From: a virus
Direction: 5' to 3' (one strand)
IMG/VR virus record: IMGVR_UViG_3300007775_000001
Span: 50,951 to 114,950 of that record
Length of the DNA stretch: 64,000 bases
Both the position numbers and the translations under genes were made by a program. This document shows positions 20,938-27,500 of the stretch, one piece after another (position 1 is the stretch's first letter; each line of letters opens with the position of its first letter). Below the pieces are notes generated by a model. It was not told the DNA's origin and searched no databases. It was given only the letters and a program-made list of their open reading frames with translations.

Positions 20938-21279
20938 ATGGAACACAAAGAGCTATTCAACGCGATTAAGGCTCTGTATAGTGAAGAGCCATACGTGACT
21001 CAGCATGAGATTGCGGTAGCTCTGAATCAAATGAAGGTACGGCCAATTGGTGCGAGACAATGGACAGCGTCAACCGTATCGTTGTTCATGGTGCATCATG
21101 GGTGCGTGAGACGGAAGCTGCACAGGGCTTTCGAATGGCGGCGGCCTTCACAGATCGGTTGTAGACAATGCATTGAGCAGGGCGTAGAGTACGATACCAA
21201 ACAACTTGCTCCATGGATCAGAATCGCCATAGAGCGCGGGAAATTGAGGTTGAGAGATGAGAATCCATACACGGCGTGA
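20938..21279 (+). CDS. Hypothetical DNA-binding protein, recombinase-type HTH (113 aa)
   Basis: Residues 18-50 (PYVTQHEIAVALNQMKVRPI then WTASTVSLFMVHHG) resemble the helix-turn-helix seen in large serine recombinases and related DNA-binding proteins, where ARQWTASTV is a typical phrase. The C-terminal half is basic with two Cys (GCRQC). There is no catalytic recombinase domain. Possibly a transcription or packaging factor. Confidence 0.55.
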   Translation: MEHKELFNAIKALYSEEPYVTQHEIAVALNQMKVRPIGARQWTASTVSLFMVHHGCVRRKLHRAFEWRRPSQIGCRQCIEQGVEYDTKQLAPWIRIAIERGKLRLRDENPYTA

Positions 21280-21302
21280 AGAGATGGAGAGCGAGGAGAT
21301 GC

Positions 21303-21375
21303 GCTCCCATCGTCTAGTGGTCTAGGATATCAGACTTTCAATCTGATGACACGGGTTCGAATCCCGTTGGGAGTA
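21303..21375 (+). tRNA. tRNA-Glu(TTC)
   Basis: Acceptor GCTCCCA/TGGGAGT, anticodon loop CTTTCAA, T-loop TTCGAAT. The 3' GGGAG is correctly placed as Shine-Dalgarno for the short ORF at 21380. Confidence 0.92.
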
Positions 21376-21379
21376 CCAC

Positions 21380-21460
21380 ATGTTCAAGAAGCACGATTGG
21401 GTTCTGGTGGTTGTTGTTGGAGCATTGTGTGCTGCTGTCATGTGGGTGTGGTTGTTCTAG
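21380..21460 (+). CDS. Possible 26-residue membrane peptide
   Basis: ATG 21380 lies 4 nt after tRNA-Glu, and the only ribosome binding site is that tRNA's GGGAG acceptor strand. Short polar N-terminus then a single hydrophobic segment (VLVVVVGALCAAVMWVWLF). The stop is followed immediately by tRNA-Leu. Supported by position and composition only. Confidence 0.4.
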   Translation: MFKKHDWVLVVVVGALCAAVMWVWLF

Positions 21461-21462
21461 CT

Positions 21463-21538
21463 ACCCTTGTGGCGGAACTGGTAGACGCGCTACGTTCAGA
21501 CCGTAGTTGTATTGGGAGTTCGAGTCTCCCCAAGGGTA
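21463..21538 (+). tRNA. tRNA-Leu(CAG)
   Basis: Acceptor ACCCTTG/CAAGGGT, anticodon loop TTCAGAC in CTACG/CGTAG, T-loop TTCGAGT. Confidence 0.92.
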
Positions 21539-21541
21539 TTT

Positions 21542-21617
21542 GCCTCTGTGGCCTAGTCTGGTTCAGGGCAACAGGTTGTCAACCTGGAGATCACGGGTTC
21601 GAATCCCGTCAGGGGCG
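21542..21617 (+). tRNA. tRNA-Asp(GTC)
   Basis: Acceptor GCCTCTG/CAGGGGC, anticodon loop TTGTCAA; the outermost anticodon-stem pair is mismatched (A-G). Confidence 0.92.
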
Positions 21618-21622
21618 TACAC

Positions 21623-21696
21623 AGGTCGGTAGCTCAGCTAGGTAGAGCGGCGGCTTCCAAACCCGCTGGTCGAGGGTTCGAATCCTTCCCGGCCTG
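21623..21696 (+). tRNA. tRNA-Trp(CCA)
   Basis: Acceptor AGGTCGG/CCGGCCT, anticodon loop TTCCAAA, discriminator G. The base pair closing the anticodon loop is a C-C mismatch. Confidence 0.88.
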
Positions 21697-21716
21697 CTTT
21701 CAAAAGGAGATTGACC

Positions 21717-21929
21717 ATGAAAATCAGTGTTGATGCATTCGAAGATGCTGTGACCCGATGGAAGCAGAGTGGCGCACGAGACGGAACGCATCAACGCCTG
21801 GGTCAATACTTGATGAACGTCTTCTTTGCTCATCAGCCGGGGATTTCTGTTCCTGGAATTTTCTACGAGGAAGACTGGAAGAAGGCGTACGCAATGTTCA
21901 GGGAGCGGTTTGTCGATAACCAACTCTGA
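21717..21929 (+). CDS. Hypothetical protein (70 aa)
   Basis: ATG 21717 after AAAAGGAGATTGACC. Helical protein ending FVDNQL. Beyond its TGA the same frame stays open for 23 codons with a coiled-coil-like sequence (LPLQEQLQDLKEKLIEEMK) up to a TAG inside tRNA-Val. The TGA may therefore have truncated a longer protein, or be read through. Confidence 0.6.
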   Translation: MKISVDAFEDAVTRWKQSGARDGTHQRLGQYLMNVFFAHQPGISVPGIFYEEDWKKAYAMFRERFVDNQL

Positions 21930-21991
21930 CTTCCTCTTCAGGAACAGTTGCAAGACTTGAAAGAGAAGCTGATAGAGGAGATGAAGATCAT

Positions 21992-22063
21992 TGCTCCGTA
22001 GCTCAGGGGTAGAGCGGTGGTTTTACAAGCCGCTGGTCGTAGGTTCGAATCCTACCGGGGCAA
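21992..22063 (+). tRNA. tRNA-Val(TAC)
   Basis: Acceptor TGCTCCG/CGGGGCA, the same acceptor as tRNA-Lys(TTT); anticodon loop TTTACAA. Confidence 0.92.
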
Positions 22064-22079
22064 CTAGGTTGTGCAATCA

Positions 22080-22153
22080 GGGCTGGTAGCTCAATCGGTC
22101 AGAGCGGCTGACTCATAATCAGAAGGCTGCTGGTTCGAGTCCAGCCCAGCCCA
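22080..22153 (+). tRNA. tRNA-Met(CAT), elongator type
   Basis: Acceptor GGGCTGG/CCAGCCC, anticodon loop CTCATAA, regular D- and T-arms. More orthodox than the CAT tRNA at 17065; Ile2 cannot be excluded without modification data. Confidence 0.88.
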
Positions 22154-22156
22154 TAT

Positions 22157-22230
22157 TGGACAGTAGCTCAGTCGGTTAGAGCGCGATCCTGATACGGTCG
22201 AGGTCGAAGGTTCGATTCCTTCCTGTCCAA
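22157..22230 (+). tRNA. tRNA-Ile(GAT)
   Basis: Acceptor TGGACAG/CTGTCCA, anticodon loop CTGATAC in CGATC/GGTCG. Confidence 0.92.
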
Positions 22231-22248
22231 CTGACGATCCGATTTGGT

Positions 22249-22431
22249 AGCGTTGATGCTCCATAGACGTTCTGGGTCGAGATCAGTTGTACTTTAATAT
22301 GGAGCATGATGGTGGCGTATCAACGCATGCGGTGAAGCCGTGCGAGTAACTGTTGGCGCGCATGACAGGAATCGACGGAAGAAACTGCCGTGGCGAGTCC
22401 CCGGAGTGATAACCGGGCGTCACCATCATCT
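22249..22431 (+). ncRNA. Structured non-coding RNA, about 180 nt
   Basis: Two domains between tRNA-Ile and tRNA-Gly with no ORF. First, a perfect 10-bp hairpin ATGCTCCATA (22256-22265) with TATGGAGCAT (22298-22307). Second, a domain closed by GATGGTGGCG (22308-22317) with CGTCACCATC (22418-22427), enclosing ACGG/CCGT and CCCGG/CCGGG hairpins. The long-range helices are strong evidence for a folded RNA. Probably released by tRNA processing. Class unknown. Confidence 0.6.
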
Positions 22432-22504
22432 GTGGATGTAGCTCAATCGGCAGAGCGTCACGTTGCCAACGTGAAGGTTGTGGGATCGTTGCCCATCATC
22501 CACT
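22432..22504 (+). tRNA. tRNA-Gly(GCC) with unusual T-loop
   Basis: Acceptor GTGGATG/CATCCAC, anticodon loop TTGCCAA in TCACG/CGTGA. The T-loop reads ATCGTTG, so position 54 is A and 58 is T, replacing the near-universal T54-A58 pair by its reverse. Second Gly tRNA of the island. Confidence 0.85.
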
Positions 22505-22509
22505 TGCAC

Positions 22510-22582
22510 TGTCCTGTAGCTTAGTCGGTAGAGCGAGTGCCTGTTAAGCACTTTGTCGTTGGTTCGAGCCCAACCAGGACAG
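22510..22582 (+). tRNA. tRNA-Asn(GTT)
   Basis: Acceptor TGTCCTG/CAGGACA, anticodon loop CTGTTAA in AGTGC/GCACT, discriminator G. Confidence 0.92.
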
Positions 22583-22604
22583 CTAAATCTAAAAGAGACC
22601 AACC

Positions 22605-23276
22605 ATGACCATGCGGGACTGTGACATTCATGCGGCAATCGAAGCCGGTGAGCTTTCAATTGATCCGTACGATCCGGATTCCGTAGGGCCTGCATCAATC
22701 GATCTGACTCTGAGTGTTTATTTCATGAGGGTGGATGGTCAGGGTACGGGTGGGGTGATCAGAATGGATCAACCCATCGAGTACGAGAAGTTTACTCGCC
22801 AGCGTGTGATTATCCCTCCGAAGTCCTTCATTCTTGCTAGTACCATCGAGCGTGTTACTCTTCCCGCTGATATCTGTGCAAAGGTCGAGGGTCGATCATC
22901 TATCGGTCGTATGGGTCTGTTTGTACAGAATGCTGGATGGGTTGATCCTGGTTGGGATGGGTGTCTGACTCTGGAACTGTACAACGCCAACGAGTTCCCC
23001 ATCGAGATCGTTGCTGGTCGCCGGATTTGTCAATTGGTGTTGGATCGTATGACCGGCCCGGTTGACAAGCCCTATGCTGGAAAGTACAAGGGCGATGGAT
23101 CGGTAGCAGGTAGTCGTATCTACAAGGATTGGGAAGCGTTGCTTGATGACTGCGAAATCTGCAATGGAGAGTTAGGCGGGGTCAAGGGAAATGAGAACGT
23201 CATTCATGGCAAGAAGGTCTGTGACTACTGTTATGCGAAGATGATGCGAGGAGAGATTCTGTACCCCGAAGGTTGA
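22605..23276 (+). CDS. dCTP deaminase-like protein with C-terminal zinc-finger extension (223 aa)
   Basis: The trimeric dUTPase/dCTP-deaminase fold is clear: SVGPASIDLTLS near residue 30, KVEGRSSIGRMGLFVQNAGW near 90, and GCLTLELYN further on. These motifs bind deoxynucleotide, and the RSSIGR segment is closest to Dcd. It would make dUMP/dUTP for thymidylate synthesis or clear dCTP. After the catalytic domain a tail of about 45 residues carries CEIC and CDYC pairs, a zinc ribbon absent from ordinary Dcd. Start ATG 22605 after AAAGAGACC. Confidence 0.85.
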   Translation: MTMRDCDIHAAIEAGELSIDPYDPDSVGPASIDLTLSVYFMRVDGQGTGGVIRMDQPIEYEKFTRQRVIIPPKSFILASTIERVTLPADICAKVEGRSSIGRMGLFVQNAGWVDPGWDGCLTLELYNANEFPIEIVAGRRICQLVLDRMTGPVDKPYAGKYKGDGSVAGSRIYKDWEALLDDCEICNGELGGVKGNENVIHGKKVCDYCYAKMMRGEILYPEG

Positions 23277-23283
23277 CAAATCT

Positions 23284-23364
23284 GCCCGCGTGGTGGAATC
23301 TGGTAGACACAACAGGCTCAAACCCTGTGGCTTCGGCGTCCCGGTTCGAATCCGGGCGCGGGTA
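23284..23364 (+). tRNA. tRNA-Leu(CAA)
   Basis: Acceptor GCCCGCG/CGCGGGT, long variable arm, anticodon loop CTCAAAC. A run of seven T follows directly (23365-23371), so the tRNA's GC-rich 3' half may double as the terminator of the island. Confidence 0.92.
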
Positions 23365-23444
23365 TTTTTTTGGCTTGAGTTGAGAGAATTGTCCGTCAAT
23401 GTCAGAGAACGTTGATACATCAGGATACACCAAGAGGAATCACG

Positions 23445-23957
23445 ATGATCAAATATGATTTTAAGATTGGTTGGTTTGAAAGCGAGTCGGAAGAGTATCC
23501 GTCTGACAACTTTGTGACCGGTGTACTATTCAAGAGAGGCGGAAAAGCTTTGATTTCTCATATCATCGATCTTCGGACAGAATGGCCTATCTGTAATCCG
23601 CCGAAGATGAGCAAGAAGACATGGAATAGACCACCGAAAACAGAGATTGTGAAACTCTTTTCTGAAGTTAATTTTGGTGTGAGTACCTTTCATTTGGATT
23701 GCATGGTTTGTTTTGACATGTATGCCAAGACACTGACAGACAAGAAAAGTTCTGCACTGGCTGTGTACAACATAAGGAAGGAAATGATGGATCACAATGA
23801 TCCTCTTTCCAAGGCTGGTTATGATGACTGCGTCATCATCAAGGAAAATAGTCTTGTCAAAGCCAAGGTTTCTGAATTCATTGAAAGAGGAATTAAAGAG
23901 AGGGGGGAAAGGAGGGGTGATCGAAATACTCACTCTGGAAAACGAAAAGCAAAATAG
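23445..23957 (+). CDS. Hypothetical protein (170 aa)
   Basis: ATG 23445 after AGAGGAATCACG. Beta-rich N-terminal half, two Cys in LDCMVCFD, and a highly basic C-terminal tail rich in Lys/Arg. Its A/T-rich codon use in the second half differs slightly from its neighbours. No family recognised. Confidence 0.6.
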   Translation: MIKYDFKIGWFESESEEYPSDNFVTGVLFKRGGKALISHIIDLRTEWPICNPPKMSKKTWNRPPKTEIVKLFSEVNFGVSTFHLDCMVCFDMYAKTLTDKKSSALAVYNIRKEMMDHNDPLSKAGYDDCVIIKENSLVKAKVSEFIERGIKERGERRGDRNTHSGKRKAK

Positions 23958-23974
23958 AAAACCAAAGGAGAGAC

Positions 23975-24478
23975 ATGACCAGCATGTATATCTTGGAAGA
24001 CGGAAAGCCAAAGCTGGTGACTGATGAATTGGAATGGGGTCACTGGTTCGAGGCGAACAATCACAAGCGGATTGTAGCGCGAACGTACTACTCCGCGATT
24101 CTGGATGGAGAGCATTTTGTCTCAACCGTGTTTTTGGCTCTGGATCATGGGTGGCGCGACGATGGGGGCGATCCTGTCTTGTGGGAAACCCTGGACTTCC
24201 CTGGCTATGATGTGATGCGGCGATACACCTCAAAAGAAGACGCGATCAAAGGTCATTGGGATGTGGTCAAGCTCTTCCCGCTGAAGGTGTATCGGTTGAA
24301 GATCACGACGTATAACCGTGCGGTCTATTACCGTAACGTGTCTGGGATCAGCATAAGTGAGGCAATCCAGATCATCAAGTCTGAGGCATGGCCGTTTGGT
24401 GTGGAGTTCATCGAAGTCGAGGAAGAAGTCAAGTACGGTTGGAAGATGCACAAGTTGGTCTACCAAAATGAGGATTAG
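23975..24478 (+). CDS. Conserved phage protein, FET-type (167 aa)
   Basis: The first 95 residues follow a pattern common in many phages: MYILEDGKPKL, WFEANNHKRIVARTYYS, VSTVFLALDHGWRDDGGDP, LWETLDFPGYDVMRRYTSKEDAIKGHWDVV. The biochemical role of this family is not known to me. The C-terminal 70 residues are variable. ATG 23975 follows AAGGAGAGAC. Confidence 0.7.
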   Translation: MTSMYILEDGKPKLVTDELEWGHWFEANNHKRIVARTYYSAILDGEHFVSTVFLALDHGWRDDGGDPVLWETLDFPGYDVMRRYTSKEDAIKGHWDVVKLFPLKVYRLKITTYNRAVYYRNVSGISISEAIQIIKSEAWPFGVEFIEVEEEVKYGWKMHKLVYQNED

Positions 24479-24510
24479 CCTTTTAGGATTGAATTCTTGG
24501 AGGTTCTGAT

Positions 24511-24717
24511 ATGGTTTTTGTCGTTCAGGTGTATCGAGGAAACAGGGTTTCTGGTAGATGGGAAGATGTTAAAGATAGGCGTAATTTCGAGCTTGCTAGG
24601 GGCGATGCCTGGGCTCTTTCTCAAAAAAAGTCTGAAGGGTCGTATGGTGCCCTTACAAGAGTGATCATACGGTCAGAGGCAGTATTGTGCAGGTTCGGTC
24701 AGTTGGATCGAAAATGA
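24511..24717 (+). CDS. Hypothetical protein (68 aa)
   Basis: ATG 24511 with GGAGG upstream. Small basic protein with beta strands followed by a helix. Nothing recognisable. A promoter begins 4 nt after its stop. Confidence 0.55.
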   Translation: MVFVVQVYRGNRVSGRWEDVKDRRNFELARGDAWALSQKKSEGSYGALTRVIIRSEAVLCRFGQLDRK

Positions 24718-24720
24718 GCC

Positions 24721-24749
24721 TTGACTTTCCGTCATACATGTAGTACATT
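24721..24749 (+). promoter_or_regulatory. Promoter with operator-like spacer (fourth of four)
   Basis: TTGACT (24721-24726), 17 bp ending in TACATGTAG, TACATT (24744-24749). The leader GTGGCTGAGAGAGAAACCC (24756-24774) is the same as at 5842 and 13539. Confidence 0.85.
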
Positions 24750-24808
24750 AGAATCGTGGCTGAGAGAGAAACCCCGGCGGAACCGGGAACCTAGACCGAG
24801 GGTGGATC

Positions 24809-25033
24809 ATGAAAACAGTGCTGAGCGACTGCCGCGTCCACACGCTGGAGGAGGCAATAACGGCTTTGCAGGACATCGCCAAGGCATATGCTGGGGATGA
24901 ACGCTCCAGCAGCCCCGCAGAGATTCACCTCGCACATTCTGGACGGTTCGGTGGGGATGGCTGGCAGTTGTATCTCCATGAGGAATCGCTATCCGATGGA
25001 TCGGTGGTGCTCAGTCTGCTAGTCGCCGCCTGA
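24809..25033 (+). CDS. Hypothetical protein (74 aa)
   Basis: First gene after the promoter at 24721, ATG 24809 after GAGGGTGGATC. Helical N-terminal half, beta C-terminal half. No family recognised. Confidence 0.55.
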   Translation: MKTVLSDCRVHTLEEAITALQDIAKAYAGDERSSSPAEIHLAHSGRFGGDGWQLYLHEESLSDGSVVLSLLVAA

Positions 25034-25110
25034 CGCCAGCAAGAGGCTCCACGCTACACAGCACGGGCCTGGACGCTACCAGGAACCTTGAAATCTGAGG
25101 CAGAACAACA

Positions 25111-25452
25111 ATGGACGCCAAGATCATTGCAATCTGGAATCAATCTTGCCTGCGGGCGGGGGAGCAATGCCGCGCCTGTGAAGACCGGAAACTGTCGCAG
25201 TCATACCCATTGTACGACGTGACCTTGTATCTGTACACGGAGCCGCGCCAAGTCGTGAGCTATGCTCGTGCTCTGTTCCGGCGCTCCCGCAAGAGCGAGC
25301 ATCGCGACAACGGCGTCTATCTGCGGGCCGTCGCCCGGAACCTGATACGTGGCCTCGACTTTCCCGACGATCTTGACGGCCTGGAAACCGTCAATCTTTA
25401 TGGGTCTCCCGTACCTATCACGCCGGACGATTGTGTGCGGTTGGATCGCTAA
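25111..25452 (+). CDS. Hypothetical protein (113 aa)
   Basis: ATG 25111. Cys pairs near the N-terminus (CLRAGEQCRAC) may bind metal; the rest is alpha/beta with many Arg. Codon use is more GC-rich than the neighbouring genes, hinting at separate acquisition. Palindrome copy 4 follows 20 nt after the stop. Confidence 0.5.
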   Translation: MDAKIIAIWNQSCLRAGEQCRACEDRKLSQSYPLYDVTLYLYTEPRQVVSYARALFRRSRKSEHRDNGVYLRAVARNLIRGLDFPDDLDGLETVNLYGSPVPITPDDCVRLDR

Positions 25453-25472
25453 CCCCAGCGGAGCGGGAGTCG

Positions 25473-25488
25473 GTTTCTACGTAGAAAC
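25473..25488. repeat. Palindrome copy 4 (GTTTCTACGTAGAAAC)
   Basis: Perfect 16-bp palindrome in the gap between two genes, 24 bp upstream of a promoter -35 box. The only copy whose next gene begins more than 50 bp away (74 bp). Confidence 0.95.
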
Positions 25489-25511
25489 TGGCGAAACCTT
25501 CATTCTGAGGG

Positions 25512-25540
25512 TTTACTTTCCGAAAATTTGGGTGTAAGCT
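25512..25540 (+). promoter_or_regulatory. Promoter
   Basis: TTTACT (25512-25517), 17 bp, TAAGCT (25535-25540), 22 nt before ATG 25562. Confidence 0.6.
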
Positions 25541-25561
25541 GCCCCATAGTCTGAGGCTGTG

Positions 25562-25822
25562 ATGGAGCCACTTCAACTGAACGAGAACATCGATCCAGGT
25601 CTGGTGCGTGAGAAGGATGGTGCGCTGGGCTTGTATCTGGATAGGCACAAGGCTTTCGGGTTCGCAATTGTGATTCGCAATGCGGTCGAGATGCCGGATA
25701 GTCCAATGTGTTTGCGGGGCTTGCTAACAGTGGTAGAAGAACTGCTTGCTCCGTATGATGATCAACAAGTGGCTCTCGCGGTCTACAACGGGGTGAAGAG
25801 GTTGTTGGATGACCTAACGTGA
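25562..25822 (+). CDS. Hypothetical protein (86 aa)
   Basis: ATG 25562 (GTG 25559 directly before it is an alternative). Small alpha/beta protein; the second half is helical (LRGLLTVVEELLAPYDDQQV). No family recognised. Confidence 0.55.
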   Translation: MEPLQLNENIDPGLVREKDGALGLYLDRHKAFGFAIVIRNAVEMPDSPMCLRGLLTVVEELLAPYDDQQVALAVYNGVKRLLDDLT

Positions 25823-25836
25823 CCATGGAGGTTGAC

Positions 25837-25995
25837 GTGTCAACACCAATCGTGATGACCAAGAGAGAGTTTGCCGAAGCCCAAGAAGCAGCGCGGAAGT
25901 ATCGTCATACCAGTAGCAGGATGACGATGCGACTGATGCAGGCGATCAAGCAACGGCACCCAAGGGCAGACAAGCGGCTTGCCAATTCAGCCTAG
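25837..25995 (+). CDS. Small basic protein (52 aa)
   Basis: GTG 25837 with GGAGG 5 nt upstream; ATG 25825 in the same frame is the alternative. Helical and rich in Arg/Lys/Met (KYRHTSSRMTMRLMQAIKQR), possibly nucleic-acid binding. Its end contains the promoter of the next gene. Confidence 0.5.
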   Translation: MSTPIVMTKREFAEAQEAARKYRHTSSRMTMRLMQAIKQRHPRADKRLANSA

Positions 25996-26007
25996 CGGTG
26001 TTAGGAT
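25979..26007 (+). promoter_or_regulatory. Promoter for the 26.0-27.3 kb genes
   Basis: TTGCCA (25979-25984), 17 bp, TAGGAT (26002-26007), the same -10 box as the large ncRNA promoter. Confidence 0.65.
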
Positions 26008-26037
26008 AGTCTACCCCAAAAAAACAGGAGATTGACC

Positions 26038-26739
26038 ATGGGCGTCTACCAACGGTTGTTGGAGAAGGTCGAAGAAATTCCGTTTCTGCGTGATCCTCGA
26101 TTCGACAAATACGAATTCGAGTTCAAGCTGAGTAGACCGGATTTCTCTTCCTTTATCACTGAAGGTGGAACCGATGTGGTTCCTGGGAACGGGTACGCCA
26201 CCTTCTACTGGAAGGAAGGCCGCACGTTCAAGGTGTTGCCGTACGATCATGATCAAGCCGATGCTCCCATTGGGATGCTAACCACGGCTCCCGAAGAGCT
26301 TCTGAAGCAGGCGATAGAGGGCACGGAATACGAGGCTATGGCTCTCGATCCGCGTACGGGGCAATACTACGACGTGAAGAAGGGGTCGCCCAAACCTGAA
26401 AGTTGTGAGATGGGCAAGTGGTCGCCGGAACATCTGGACGCCACTCTCACGCATCATTACATGAGCCTGTCGGAGCACGAACGTTTCAAGGTCACTCGTG
26501 ACCTGATGAACATGCTCTACATGATGATGACGGATCGTTCGCTGATGGCGGTGGGGTATCTGAACAACAATCCCACCTTGGTTGATCTGATCCATATCCA
26601 CAAGCATCTGATGATCCATGCGGACAAGGAGATGAAGGACATCCTGTCCGGTGCTCTGAAGAAGCTTGGGATCGATGTGGGAGACTCCAAGCCTGACACG
26701 CCTGAAAAGCCTGAGAACGACGGCAAGGTTTTGAACTAG
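26038..26739 (+). CDS. Hypothetical protein (233 aa)
   Basis: ATG 26038 after ACAGGAGATTGACC. N-terminal beta-rich domain, then a helical middle with repeated Met (MNMLYMMMTDRSLMAVGYL) and a disordered, Pro/Asp-rich C-terminus. No family recognised. Followed 34 nt later by the 3D-domain gene. Confidence 0.6.
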   Translation: MGVYQRLLEKVEEIPFLRDPRFDKYEFEFKLSRPDFSSFITEGGTDVVPGNGYATFYWKEGRTFKVLPYDHDQADAPIGMLTTAPEELLKQAIEGTEYEAMALDPRTGQYYDVKKGSPKPESCEMGKWSPEHLDATLTHHYMSLSEHERFKVTRDLMNMLYMMMTDRSLMAVGYLNNNPTLVDLIHIHKHLMIHADKEMKDILSGALKKLGIDVGDSKPDTPEKPENDGKVLN

Positions 26740-26773
26740 AGCCGTCCGCTTTCAATCAGACGAGTAACCTGTC

Positions 26774-27292
26774 ATGAAAAAGTGGCTAGGGAGGCTGGTT
26801 TTCTTTTCCGTGTGCTATGTGGCGAGCGTGGCGACGGTTGTGTTCGGTCTGTCCGATCACATCATCGATAACGCGGTGAGTCTGAAGATGCTGGCTTCCC
26901 GCGTGAACACTCTGGAAGAGACAGTCAGTCTGAAGCATGTGCAAAAGCTGACCGTCACAGCATACTCTCCCAGACGAGTCGAAACGGATGATGATCCGTT
27001 TATCAACGCTTCGATGACTCCCGTGAGCGAGGGGCAGATTGCGGTATCTCGTGATCTGTTCAACGATGGATGGGTCTTCTATCGGTATGTATACATCAAG
27101 GGGTATGGAATCTTTGAGATTCGCGATCTGATGAACGTCCGGTACAAGAAGAGAATCGATGTGTTCTTTAACGACACTCGAAAAGCCCGTCAATGGGGTG
27201 TGAAGCGGCTTACGGTGGCACTGCTTGCGAACACTGAAAATAGGCTGCTACGGGGCACCAAAGGGCTTGCAAGTCCACCGATCATACAGTAG
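26774..27292 (+). CDS. Membrane-anchored 3D-domain protein (RlpA-like barrel) (172 aa)
   Basis: The N-terminus has two Lys then a transmembrane anchor (LVFFSVCYVASVATVVFGL, residues 8-26). After a short coiled coil, LTVTAYSPRRVETDDDP begins a 3D domain, which continues through GYGIFEIRDLMN and ends DVFFNDTRKARQWGVKRLTV, the conserved DVYF-x-KAxxWG ending. These double-psi barrels occur in lytic transglycosylases and other wall enzymes. It probably acts in the periplasm or cell wall, for DNA entry or lysis. Its end holds the promoter of the downstream ncRNA. Confidence 0.85.
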   Translation: MKKWLGRLVFFSVCYVASVATVVFGLSDHIIDNAVSLKMLASRVNTLEETVSLKHVQKLTVTAYSPRRVETDDDPFINASMTPVSEGQIAVSRDLFNDGWVFYRYVYIKGYGIFEIRDLMNVRYKKRIDVFFNDTRKARQWGVKRLTVALLANTENRLLRGTKGLASPPIIQ

Positions 27293-27295
27293 AGT
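27267..27295 (+). promoter_or_regulatory. Promoter of the 27.3 kb structured RNA
   Basis: TTGCAA (27267-27272), 17 bp, TAGAGT (27290-27295), overlapping the end of the 3D-domain gene. Predicted start near 27302, just before the closing helix of the RNA. Confidence 0.65.
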
Positions 27296-27301
27296 AGAGA
27301 T

Positions 27302-27486
27302 AGCCTCTGGCCATCACAGGAGCGCGGGTTTTTCCTCCTTTTTTCCCGTGCTCATTGGCCTTGTTTGTCCGTTGCCCGAAACAACCAGACAGGGCGATGG
27401 TCAGAGGTTCCTTCGAATAGACTCGCTCCTTCCCGTTGCGAGTCTTGTGAGCCGGAAGAGGTAACCCCCACCTCTTCCGGTTTTCT
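27302..27486 (+). ncRNA. Structured non-coding RNA, about 185 nt
   Basis: CCTCTGGCCATC (27304-27315) pairs along all 12 bases with GATGGTCAGAGG (27396-27407), one G-U pair included. It encloses a GAGCGCGGG/CCCGTGCTC stem (27320-27353) with a U-rich loop and a TTGTTT/AAACAA stem (27361-27384). An AGACTCGC/GCGAGTCT hairpin (27419-27445) and the terminator follow. No ORF fits. With its own promoter and terminator this is a free-standing small RNA gene. It resembles no family I know. Confidence 0.75.
27452..27486 (+). terminator. Intrinsic terminator of the 27.3 kb RNA
   Basis: CCGGAAGAGGT pairs perfectly with ACCTCTTCCGG around a 7-nt loop, then TTTTCTC. Confidence 0.9.
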
Positions 27487-27500
27487 CAATAGGTGAGTCC

